A stretch of DNA of 9,742 nt from Candidatus Methanomethylophilaceae archaeon (GTDB lineage: Archaea; Thermoplasmatota; Thermoplasmata; Methanomassiliicoccales; Methanomethylophilaceae): NCBI GenBank assembly GCA_016296195.1, contig JAEDJU010000043.1, positions 1 through 9,742 of the forward strand, written 5' to 3'. The notes below the pieces were generated by a model. That model ran no database searches and had not been told where the DNA came from. It saw only the letters and a list, made by a program, of their open reading frames with translations. Position 1 is the first letter of the stretch. Every line of letters starts with the position of its first letter. A program made the position numbers and the translations under genes. Below are positions 1 through 6,146 of the stretch, piece after piece.

Positions 1-366
1 TTTCGACACGCTGTCCGATACGGCATCGAATCCCCTCCTGAGGATCCCTTTCAGCCCGTCATCATCGAACACGACACCCGTGGATGAACCTGTGAGGTCC
101 TCATGGTCGTATCCATGGAATCCTATGCAGTGACCCGATATGCGGGAGCAATCCAGGACCTCCGCGGTCCTGCCCTCCACGAAGAACGTTGCCTTCATGC
201 CGACATCATCCAGAACATCCAACAGGATGTCGAGACCCCTGTCAGCGGATGAGAAACGGGGGGATGTGCCCTCCCCCCGGTCGATGGACCCTGCTGCGAC
301 GGACCCCTCCATGGGAAAGTTCACGTCACGGTCCAGGTCCACCGTGAATATCAGTTTCCTGGTCAT
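1..366 (-). CDS. Polysaccharide deacetylase (NodB/CE4-like), N-terminal 122 residues, runs off left edge
   Basis: The reverse strand is open from an ATG at 366 to the left edge without a stop. The protein begins MTRKLIFTVDLDRDVNFP. Residues 8-14 (TVDLDRD) fit CE4 motif 1, whose aspartates act as base and metal ligand. Residues 56-62 (GMKATFF) are the usual strand after it. HGYDH at 84-88 fits motif 2, the metal-binding HxxxH. The family hydrolyses N-acyl or related C-N bonds on carbohydrates, and some members act on non-sugar substrates such as allantoin; the substrate here cannot be told. The start overlaps the AMP phosphorylase stop as ATGA (363-366), with GAGGAG directly before the ATG, so it is probably the last visible gene of the NMP operon and translationally coupled. 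An in-frame TAA at 394-396 excludes a longer N-terminus. The C-terminal catalytic motifs are outside the window. Confidence 0.82.
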   Translation of the reverse strand, partial: MTRKLIFTVDLDRDVNFPMEGSVAAGSIDRGEGTSPRFSSADRGLDILLDVLDDVGMKATFFVEGRTAEVLDCSRISGHCIGFHGYDHEDLTGSSTGVVFDDDGLKGILRRGFDAVSDSVSK

Positions 367-1877
367 CTCCTCAGGGGAGTGGATGACACCCTCTTAAGGA
401 GCATGCCCTCGATGTCCATCGGGGGATACTTTATGGCCGTCTCCCTGGCACGCTTGAGCTTGGCCTCGTTGTCCGCGTAGATGGTGAACAGGACATCCCC
501 AGTCTCCACCCTCTGACCCTTCTTGAGATGGATCATCAGACCGGCACCCTTGTCGTTGGGTGCCCCTGCTGCCTTGGCGATGGCCACCACATCCTTGTTG
601 TGGATGTTGTGGATGTATCCGGACTTAGTGGATACGATATCCTCATGGTAGATTCCGGGTTTGATGTCCTCGGACCTGAGCTCCGGGTTGCCTCCCTGTG
701 CCGCCACGATCTCCAGGAACTTCCTGTGAGCCTCTCCGGAATCGAGGATCTCCCTTGCCTTGACCGGACCGTTCGGTATGCCGGCCATCTCCAGGATGAT
801 GCCTGCGCACTCGCAGGCCTTCTCGATGACACTGGCGGGATGCTTCTGACCCTCGAGGATACTGATGCACTCCCTGGCCTCCAAAGCGGGACCGACGGCG
901 TTGCCCACGGGCTGGTCCGCATAGGTTATCGCACACTCCACATGGATGCCGATCTTCTCCCCCAGGTCCATGAGGTCACGGGCGTAGGCCCTGGCGACGT
1001 CCAATGTGGGGACCTTCGTTCCGGCACCCGTGGGGATGTCCACGAGAAGATGCGTGGCGCCCACGGCGACCTTCTTGCTCATGATCGATGCGAGCATCTG
1101 TGCACGGGGGTTGATGCCCAGGGGATGCTCGATCCTGATGACCATGTCGTCCACTGGGGCCAGGTTCATACCTCCACCCCATGCGAAGACACCTCCGACC
1201 TCCTCGGACACGCTCTTCAGTTTCTCCGCGTCCATGAGGACATCGCAGAAGACCTCCACGAAATCGGATGTCCCGCATGCGCTGCTGATGGCACGTGACG
1301 AGAGCTTGGGGATCATGATCCCTGCTGCGGCGACGATGGAGACGACGATGGGTGTGATCTTGTTTCCTGGGATTCCTCCCAGGCTGTGGAAGTCGAACAC
1401 GGGCTCCCTATCGAACTTGATGATATCACCCGTCTCCGCCATGGCGACGGTGAAATCGGCGATCTCATCGATGTCCATCTCGTTGATGTACAGGGCGGTG
1501 AGCCAAGCGGAGATCTCAATCTTGGACAGCCTGTTCTCCAGGATATCCTCGACGATGGCACGGATCTCCTCCCTCTCCAGCTTCTCGCCGTCCATCTTCC
1601 TACGGATGGACCTGACGGAATCCGGCTTGGGTGCGTACTGGACGTTCACCACATCCCCGTCATCCACACCACATCTGTCCATGAGGCTGCGATGCATCAG
1701 GACGGCACCCTTCTCGACGAGTGTGTCTGACCTGCTCACCAGGGCGACGATGGTCCTCTTGCCGGTGATGCTCACACGGTCGTTCTCCTTGACACCGATC
1801 TCCAAGCAGTCATCGTCGTGAAGCAGGACCATGGGCTCCGAGGAATCCACATCGCAGAACCTCGCCTCCAACTTCAT
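363..1877 (-). CDS. deoA: AMP phosphorylase (nucleoside monophosphate phosphorylase)
   Basis: It phosphorolyses AMP (family members also take CMP and UMP) to ribose 1,5-bisphosphate plus free base, the first step of the archaeal NMP pathway, in the cytosol. The product is 504 residues, as expected for archaeal AMP phosphorylase. The first ~80 residues form the extra N-terminal domain absent from bacterial thymidine phosphorylase. Then come GEKLEREEI (97-105), the phosphate-loop-like HSLGGIPGNK (164-173), the family signature SSRAISSACGTSDFVEV (193-209), LASIMSKK (262-269) and a C-terminal domain with AGAPNDKGAG (437-446). I chose the ATG at 1877 over a GTG at 1889 because it makes an ATGA overlap with the RuBisCO stop, has a purine-rich GTGGGGATC just upstream, and gives MKLEARF, like the start of family members. 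Its neighbours are the next two pathway enzymes. Thymidine phosphorylase is less likely given the length and context. Confidence 0.95.
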   Translation of the reverse strand: MKLEARFCDVDSSEPMVLLHDDDCLEIGVKENDRVSITGKRTIVALVSRSDTLVEKGAVLMHRSLMDRCGVDDGDVVNVQYAPKPDSVRSIRRKMDGEKLEREEIRAIVEDILENRLSKIEISAWLTALYINEMDIDEIADFTVAMAETGDIIKFDREPVFDFHSLGGIPGNKITPIVVSIVAAAGIMIPKLSSRAISSACGTSDFVEVFCDVLMDAEKLKSVSEEVGGVFAWGGGMNLAPVDDMVIRIEHPLGINPRAQMLASIMSKKVAVGATHLLVDIPTGAGTKVPTLDVARAYARDLMDLGEKIGIHVECAITYADQPVGNAVGPALEARECISILEGQKHPASVIEKACECAGIILEMAGIPNGPVKAREILDSGEAHRKFLEIVAAQGGNPELRSEDIKPGIYHEDIVSTKSGYIHNIHNKDVVAIAKAAGAPNDKGAGLMIHLKKGQRVETGDVLFTIYADNEAKLKRARETAIKYPPMDIEGMLLKRVSSTPLRR

Positions 1878-3109
1878 CTGGATCCCCACTTCTCAAGGGC
1901 GAGAGCGAGCTCCCTGTGATCCTTCGCATACTCTGATGCAGGTATTCCCTCGAAGGCCGCATCCACCGCCTGACACATGGCCTTGGCACCTCCCCTCACA
2001 CCGTCAGGATGTCCGGCGACACCGCCTCCGGCCTGGATCTGCACATCGAATCCCGAACGCTCGATGATGGAACCGACGATTCCGGGATAAACACCGCCGG
2101 AACACACGGGCATCACCGTCCTGTACGGGACATCGTCACCGAGGCAGGCCCTGAGGTTGCTGTCCTCATGGGCTCCCGCGGACATCTTTCCGACACCCAA
2201 GGTACCGATGTGGAGTGCATCCCCTCCGCACATGCGGACGAGCTTGGTCAATGGGAGCATTGCCACTCCATGGTGGGGATCCTTTGTGAACGCACCGTGC
2301 ATGGTACGGTGGACATGGATCGGAACCTTGATCGACGGGTCCTCGGCCAGGGCCTGGACGGCACCGAAACCGCAGGTGATGACATCGACCATGATCTGCC
2401 TCGCACCCCATCCCTGGACCTTCTCGGCCAACTCCACGATCTTGTCACCGCGTGTGCTGACGTTGATGGCATGGAGCATCCTGTGCCCCTCCTCCTCCAA
2501 CCTGTCCAACGCCTCGGCGACCTTCACGGTCCTGTCCTGGATGGGACAGAACGGCTGGTCCACGAGGGTCTCGTCGTCCTTGGAGTTGGTCAATCCTCCG
2601 GAACCGGCCTCGTAGACATACTCGGCGGTCTTCTCCGGGGAGAGTCCGATCTTGGGCTTCACTATGGTGCCCACCAGGGGCTTCTCCGGACGTCCGAGTG
2701 CCTTCCTGATTCCCTCGGCACCGAACTTCGGACCCTTGAACTGTGATGTGATGTCCTTGGGGAACGTGACATCCTCCAACCTCACACCGTTGAGGGCACC
2801 GAGTCCGAACAGATTCCCCGCGATGACGCTGAGGATCTGGGGGACGGATCCGACCTCTATGCTGAAATCGTCCACGGGGAACTCCGCTGTGACGACATTC
2901 CCCGCGATATCGATGATCCTGGCCCCGAGTCTCTCGAAGATGGAACTGTCCAACGTGGAGATCCCCGTCCAGGTTCCGGTGGACTGCTCTGCGGCGATTG
3001 CCTCTGCGGCCTTCTCCATGGGAAGGTCCGTTGACACGCGGTATTTGCATATGACGTACCTGTCGGGATCCGCGGGCTCCCCCAGGTGGAGATACGAGTA
3101 GTTTTCCAT
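1874..3109 (-). CDS. rbcL: Ribulose-1,5-bisphosphate carboxylase, archaeal form III, large subunit
   Basis: It carboxylates ribulose 1,5-bisphosphate to two 3-phosphoglycerate. The chain is 411 residues, shorter than plant form I (~475) as usual for form III. Expected catalytic residues are visible (spinach numbering in brackets): E41 (E60), T46-W47 (T65-W66), N99 (N123), K151 and K153 in VKPKIG (K175, K177), carbamylated K177 with D179-E180 in SKDDE (K201, D203, E204), H267-R268 and H271 (H294, R295, H298), H300 (H327), loop-6 K308 in GVGKMSAG (K334), S337 (S379) and G361-G362 (G403-G404). It is therefore a true RuBisCO, not a form IV RuBisCO-like protein. The activation loop reads GGLTNSKDDE, unlike the commoner GGLDFxKDDE. 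The ATG follows the isomerase stop by 6 bases, with a Shine-Dalgarno site overlapping that stop. The three-gene context points to AMP salvage (form III-b or a relative), not a Calvin cycle. No phosphoribulokinase or small subunit is in the window. Confidence 0.96.
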   Translation of the reverse strand: MENYSYLHLGEPADPDRYVICKYRVSTDLPMEKAAEAIAAEQSTGTWTGISTLDSSIFERLGARIIDIAGNVVTAEFPVDDFSIEVGSVPQILSVIAGNLFGLGALNGVRLEDVTFPKDITSQFKGPKFGAEGIRKALGRPEKPLVGTIVKPKIGLSPEKTAEYVYEAGSGGLTNSKDDETLVDQPFCPIQDRTVKVAEALDRLEEEGHRMLHAINVSTRGDKIVELAEKVQGWGARQIMVDVITCGFGAVQALAEDPSIKVPIHVHRTMHGAFTKDPHHGVAMLPLTKLVRMCGGDALHIGTLGVGKMSAGAHEDSNLRACLGDDVPYRTVMPVCSGGVYPGIVGSIIERSGFDVQIQAGGGVAGHPDGVRGGAKAMCQAVDAAFEGIPASEYAKDHRELALALEKWGSR

Positions 3110-3113
3110 GTAC

Positions 3114-3124
3114 GATCACTCCTT
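3114..3124 (-). promoter_or_regulatory. Shine-Dalgarno site of rbcL
   Basis: The reverse strand reads AAGGAGTGATC, close to the complement of the archaeal 16S rRNA tail (GGAGGTGATC). GGAG ends 9 bases before the ATG at 3109. The isomerase stop codon TGA (3118-3116) lies inside the site, so termination on the upstream gene and initiation on rbcL are probably coupled. It also fixes the rbcL start. Confidence 0.75.
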
Positions 3125-4042
3125 GAAAAGCGAGTCCCCGAACTGCCTGACCATGATGTCGTAGACGGAGCCGGGTGATATCATCCCGAGCTCGGTGATT
3201 ATGGCATCGATGTACTTGGCGGGCGTGCTGTCGAAGACGGGATTGAACACCTTTACGGAATCGGGGATCTCCCCGGGCCTGACGACCTCGGAGATGTCCC
3301 TCTCCTCTATGGTGACCATGTCACCGAAGAGGGTCATCGGCGAGAACTTGTATGTCTCGCTGCAAACGTAGAACTGAACACGGGCCTCGTTCGCCGCAAG
3401 GGCGAGCTGGGATGTGCCCACCTTGTTGATGAGTGCCCCGTGGGATGTGATGGTGTCGGCCCCGACGAAGACCTTGTCGGTCCTCCTCATGACCGTGCGG
3501 ACGGCGCTGTCTATTATCATGGTGACGTCCACCCCCGCCTTCGCGAGGTCGTTGACCGTCAGGATGCCCTGCCTCCAGGGACGGGACTCGGTTGCGAAGA
3601 CCTTTATGTCCTTGCCCTGCCTGTGTGCCTCCTTTATCACCCCGAGGGCGGCACTGCTGTTGCAGTGGGTCATGATGGTGTCCCCGTCGGAGATCCTCTT
3701 GGCACCGATCCTGGCGATGGTCTCCACCGCTCCGAGTGAGCGCCTGACGAAATCCTCTGAATTGGATATCACCGTCTGGACGGCATCATCCAGGGTCTTG
3801 GCCTCGTCAACTCCCTTCACGGTCGCATGAACCCCGTTCCAGAGGGATACGGCCGTAGGTCTCGAGTCCAGGATGACCTTGGATGCGGCGGAGAGCTCCC
3901 CCCTGAAATCCTCCAAGGTGCCTCCGGAATGGTTCCTAGCCATGTCGCCCAGAGCGGTTGCCCCTGCCCTGGCGATCTTGCCCGCACCGCGGATCGTCAT
4001 GTCCCTGATGCGGTCTGCCGTTTCGATTACTGCTCTGTCCAC
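3116..4042 (-). CDS. e2b2: Ribose-1,5-bisphosphate isomerase (eIF2B alpha/beta/delta-like fold)
   Basis: It converts ribose 1,5-bisphosphate to ribulose 1,5-bisphosphate, linking AMP phosphorylase to RuBisCO. The product is 308 residues. RGAGKIARAG (18-27) is the substrate-binding start seen in archaeal members, C127 in THCNSSA is the expected catalytic cysteine, TESRPWRQG (151-159) is the conserved sugar-phosphate loop, and D196 in GADTITSHG is the expected catalytic aspartate. NKVGT (206-210) and the C-terminal NPVFDSTP (267-274) also match the family. The related 5-methylthioribose-1-phosphate isomerase and eIF2B subunits share the fold, but the adjacent RuBisCO and AMP phosphorylase favour this assignment. 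The start is a GTG at 4042. It gives a normal N-terminal helix before RGAGK and lies 27 bases below a TATA box, so the message is probably leaderless. It is the first gene of the operon. Confidence 0.93.
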   Translation of the reverse strand: MDRAVIETADRIRDMTIRGAGKIARAGATALGDMARNHSGGTLEDFRGELSAASKVILDSRPTAVSLWNGVHATVKGVDEAKTLDDAVQTVISNSEDFVRRSLGAVETIARIGAKRISDGDTIMTHCNSSAALGVIKEAHRQGKDIKVFATESRPWRQGILTVNDLAKAGVDVTMIIDSAVRTVMRRTDKVFVGADTITSHGALINKVGTSQLALAANEARVQFYVCSETYKFSPMTLFGDMVTIEERDISEVVRPGEIPDSVKVFNPVFDSTPAKYIDAIITELGMISPGSVYDIMVRQFGDSLFKE

Positions 4043-4064
4043 GGATGTGAATCTGCCTTCTGGG

Positions 4065-4073
4065 TAATATAAA
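4065..4073 (-). promoter_or_regulatory. TATA box of the NMP-pathway operon
   Basis: The reverse strand reads TTTATATTA, centred 27 bases above the GTG at 4042. Archaeal transcription starts about 25 bases below the box centre, so the first transcribed base would be at or next to the start codon, giving a leaderless isomerase message. No Shine-Dalgarno-like sequence with good spacing precedes this GTG. The rest of 4074-4136 shows nothing I can name. Confidence 0.6.
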
Positions 4074-4136
4074 GGGTGCTGGTAGAAACACGAGGAATCC
4101 GTAGAATAGGTAGAGACGGTGATCGCACGGAATCAT

Positions 4137-4172
4137 AGAAAAACGGGAGATGGAAAAGGGTTTGGGTAAAAA
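4137..4172 (-). terminator. T-rich terminator of the first membrane-protein gene
   Basis: Below the TAA at 4199 the reverse strand has three T runs: five T at 4172-4168, four T at 4157-4154 and five T at 4143-4139. Archaeal RNA polymerase commonly stops at such runs without a hairpin. The run set lies between this gene and the NMP operon promoter, so the two are likely separate transcripts. Confidence 0.5.
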
Positions 4173-4196
4173 GTTTCAGGATCTTGATCTCGGATC

Positions 4197-4775
4197 TTAC
4201 ATTCCCATGGCCTTCTTGACCTCTCCGTCGAGGAGGAGCAGGGTCATGAAGACGTAGATGATGATTCCGCAGATTCCCATCAGGGTTCCGATGGGGAATC
4301 CGACCAGCATGACGATGTTGGCGAGGATCTCGATGACGAAGATGACCAGGAGGATGATCCAGAGGATCTTGTCCAGGGTGGTCTCCTTTCCATCGTTGAT
4401 CTTCTTTCCGCAGTAGCAGATGATCAGACCGAGGATGATGCCAATGACACCGCTTCCAATGTAGGAGTGGTTACCGACTGCACCACCGATGATGTAGAAG
4501 ACACCGCTGATGATGCTGATGACTCCGACCACATTGACGAAGCTGGCGAGGATATCGATCTTTGCGGAGATAGCTCCGGAACGGACCTTGGATCCGTACT
4601 TGAAATAGATGACTGCGGTGATGATGAGTCCAATGGCTACAACGATACCCGTGTAGTCGACCCCGTCATCCGCTGTGGCGGCTGCAACGACGTTGATGAT
4701 TGCGGCGATGACTTCGACAATCGCAACGATGATCATTGCAAGACCTGCATTTTTGGGCTGGTCAAAGAATGACAT
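4197..4775 (-). CDS. Small six-helix membrane protein, unrecognised family (tandem copy 1)
   Basis: I do not recognise this family. The 192-residue product begins MSFFDQPKNAG and is mostly hydrophobic, with six likely membrane helices at about 12-34, 40-59, 74-98, 105-122, 136-158 and 161-182. Short hydrophilic loops lie at 59-72 (YGSKVRSGAIS) and 123-135 (KKINDGKETTLDK), and the charged tail is LLDGEVKKAMGM. There is no cleavable signal peptide, enzymatic motif or cysteine cluster. The two loops and the tail are almost the same in the next gene upstream, so the pair arose by duplication. The start is the ATG at 4775, 26 bases below a TATA box, probably leaderless. The stop is TAA, unlike the TGA of most neighbours. 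A small-molecule transporter, a stress-linked membrane protein or a scaffold are all possible; nothing in the sequence decides. Confidence 0.82.
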   Translation of the reverse strand: MSFFDQPKNAGLAMIIVAIVEVIAAIINVVAAATADDGVDYTGIVVAIGLIITAVIYFKYGSKVRSGAISAKIDILASFVNVVGVISIISGVFYIIGGAVGNHSYIGSGVIGIILGLIICYCGKKINDGKETTLDKILWIILLVIFVIEILANIVMLVGFPIGTLMGICGIIIYVFMTLLLLDGEVKKAMGM

Positions 4776-4797
4776 ACCCTCCGTATGATTCTAACGG

Positions 4798-4805
4798 ATA
4801 TTTAA
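4798..4805 (-). promoter_or_regulatory. TATA box of membrane-protein copy 1
   Basis: The reverse strand reads TTAAATAT, centred about 26 bases above the ATG at 4775. This is the spacing expected for a leaderless archaeal transcript and equals that of the paralogue's promoter. A second AT-rich element (4844-4857) lies further upstream and could be an alternative promoter. Confidence 0.6.
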
Positions 4806-4927
4806 CATTAGCTTACTTTTTCGTGCAATGTAGAAGTTGGCGGATTATATATAAAAACAACAGGCCCAAGTTATATACGTAGTTCGATAAACGATATCCG
4901 TAGGGAAACATCGATAAAATCAGACCG

Positions 4928-4944
4928 AAAAAGTAGGAAAATGG
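4928..4944 (-). terminator. T-rich terminator of membrane-protein copy 2
   Basis: Below the TAA at 4975 the reverse strand has four T at 4941-4938 and five T at 4932-4928, preceded by CCCAAACC. The same CCCAAACC-then-T4 pattern follows copy 1 (around 4154-4166), so part of the 3' flank seems to have been duplicated with the gene. Confidence 0.45.
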
Positions 4945-4972
4945 TTTGGGAAGAGGTTTCCAGGGCCTGTGC

Positions 4973-5562
4973 TTACATTCCCATCTTCTTCTTCACGTCC
5001 CCATCCAGAAGGAAGGCGGCCATGAAGAGGTAGATGACAGCGTAGCAGATGGACGAGATGATCGAGATGACGTCTGCTCCGTTCGTGAAGATGTTGACGA
5101 AGTTCACAATGAACAGGACGACGAAGACGAGCAGCAGGACGATCCACAGGATCTTGTCGAATGTCGTGGTCTTTCCATCATCGATCTTGGATCCGATCCA
5201 GATGACGATCAGACCGAGGATGATCATGATGATGCTGTCCCAAAAGCTGATGGAGCTGATGATTCCGCCGACGGCGTTGAAGATGTTCACGACGACAGTG
5301 GTTGCTCCGACGAGCCTGACATAGTTTCCGAGGATGGAGATCTTGGTGGAGATCGCCCCGGTGCGGACCTTGTTTCCGTAGAGGAAGTACATGACGGCTG
5401 CGATGAGCGCTCCGATTCCGGCGATTACATACCCGACGTTCTCGCCGAGTCCGCCGTCCATCGTGGCACCATCGTAGATCTGGAGGATACCCGCGATGAT
5501 CATCAGGACTCCGATGATCGTGAGGGCAGCCCAGTGATCTTGGTGTTGTCGAAGAATGACAT
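4973..5562 (-). pseudogene. Six-helix membrane protein (tandem copy 2) with an apparent one-base frameshift near its start
   Basis: This is a paralogue of the 4197-4775 gene. An ATG at 5562 opens MSFFDNTKITG, matching MSFFDQPKNAG of copy 1, but that frame stops after 19 codons. From about 5527 the match continues one frame over as ALTIIGVLMIAGILQ, aligned to copy 1 first helix, and stays open to the TAA at 4973. Adding one base near 5527-5530 (reverse strand ACTGGGCTGCCCTC) restores a ~196-residue protein with all six helices. Loops YGNKVRTGAIS and DDGKTTTFDK and the tail LLDGDVKKKMGM match copy 1. Without repair, the longest product starts at the ATG at 5503 (176 residues) and lacks the start of helix 1. 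The TATA box lies 26 bases above 5562, so 5562 is the ancestral start. Selection looks retained below the break, so a sequencing error, a recent mutation or recoding are all possible. Confidence 0.72.
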
Positions 5563-5580
5563 ATTTTCAACGACTTATGC

Positions 5581-5592
5581 AAATATATTTAA
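5581..5592 (-). promoter_or_regulatory. TATA box of membrane-protein copy 2
   Basis: The reverse strand reads TTAAATATATTT. Its TTAAATATA core centres about 26 bases above the ATG at 5562, again fitting a leaderless message. It supports 5562, not the ATG at 5503, as the true start of the frameshifted gene. Confidence 0.6.
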
Positions 5593-5600
5593 GCGTTATC

Positions 5601-5607
5601 AAAAAAA
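5601..5607 (-). terminator. T7 terminator behind the RNase III gene
   Basis: Seven consecutive T on the reverse strand lie 12 bases below the RNase III stop and just before the TATA box of membrane-protein copy 2. This is a typical archaeal T-run terminator and separates the two transcripts. Confidence 0.55.
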
Positions 5608-5618
5608 CCACATAAACG

Positions 5619-6146
5619 TCAATCAATAAGTGTTTTAATCACGATTTCACGAGCCTTATCCATACCGAACGACAGATAAACGGCTCCGATGAGAGCTTCG
5701 AACGAATCCGCACGCATGTTCTCCTCCACCTTCTTGGACCCTGCCAGACCCCTGTGCCCCCCTCCGACGCGCATCGCACCGTCGACGTCCACACCTTTCG
5801 CCAGGAGCCTCTCGGAGATCATGTGGTTGCAGACCTTGTCCTGCTTGTAATCGGTCATGGCGCCCTCCCTCAGGTCGGTCGACCTGTAGACGATCTCGCA
5901 CACGAGGAACTCCAAAACGGCATCACCCAGGAACTCCAGCCTCTCGTATGATTCCACGATGCGGGGCGGATCCATGTCGCGGGCCTCGTTGGAGTAGCTG
6001 TCATGGGTCAATGCCGAGCAGAACAATGCCATCTGCTCCTTGGTCAGACCCCTGAAGCAGAACGGCTCCTTGGCAAGGAACTCGCGGACACCCATCTCGA
6101 AATCGGACTCCATGTCCTCCGGATATGAAAAGGACGATATAGGCAT
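5619..6146 (-). CDS. rnc: Ribonuclease III, catalytic domain only
   Basis: It should cleave double-stranded RNA with Mg2+, in rRNA or small-RNA processing. The 175-residue product holds one RNase III domain: the signature YERLEFLGDAVLEF (67-80) carries E68, E71 and D75, and ADSFEALIGAVYL (146-158) carries D147 and E150, the equivalents of E. coli E38, E41, D45, D114 and E117. It ends straight after this domain, so the C-terminal double-stranded-RNA-binding domain of bacterial RNase III (~226 residues) is absent, as in Mini-III. The start is unsure: ATG 6146 is given, but ATG 6113 (MESDFEMGV) lies ~25 bases below a weak CTATATCG and may be the real one. A much longer open frame to 6956 is only antisense to the gene opposite. 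It is divergent from the 501-residue cysteine protein. RNase III is uncommon in archaea. Confidence 0.88.
   Translation of the reverse strand: MPISSFSYPEDMESDFEMGVREFLAKEPFCFRGLTKEQMALFCSALTHDSYSNEARDMDPPRIVESYERLEFLGDAVLEFLVCEIVYRSTDLREGAMTDYKQDKVCNHMISERLLAKGVDVDGAMRVGGGHRGLAGSKKVEENMRADSFEALIGAVYLSFGMDKAREIVIKTLID

Larger units (their letters stand above)
4794..4970. repeat. Inverted repeat pairs and extra TATA-like elements between the two membrane genes
   Basis: The 197-base spacer holds three exact inverted pairs: acggatat (4794-4801) with atatccgt (4894-4901), tactttttcg (4814-4823) with cgaaaaagta (4926-4935), and acaggccc (4860-4867) with gggcctgt (4963-4970). The pairs cross each other, so they cannot all fold at once. 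Two AT-rich elements, attatatataaaaa (4844-4857) and ttatatac (4871-4878), lie in the middle without a gene at the expected distance. The spacer could hold a small RNA or operator sites, or some pairs may be chance. No tRNA-like or start-to-stop small gene was found here. Confidence 0.3.

Noticed and set aside
528..2746. Long plus-strand open frames (528-1298, 1006-1821, 2009-2746) opposite AMP phosphorylase and RuBisCO
   Set aside because: Their sequences are low-complexity mirrors of the conserved enzymes on the other strand, with no recognisable motif and no start signals.
3116..4042. Assignment as translation factor eIF2B subunit or methylthioribose-1-phosphate isomerase
   Set aside because: Same fold, but RGAGKIAR, the THCNSSA cysteine and GADTIT aspartate, together with the adjacent RuBisCO and AMP phosphorylase, favour ribose-1,5-bisphosphate isomerase.
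4043..4196. Possible small gene or RNA between the NMP operon and membrane-protein copy 1
   Set aside because: Only the operon TATA box and T-run terminators could be identified. No open frame with a start signal or stable stem was seen.
4946..5629. Very acidic 227-codon plus-strand frame opposite membrane-protein copy 2
   Set aside because: The aspartate richness is the complement of ATC/GTC hydrophobic codons in the membrane protein (GAT/GAC on the opposite strand). A similar shadow exists opposite copy 1.
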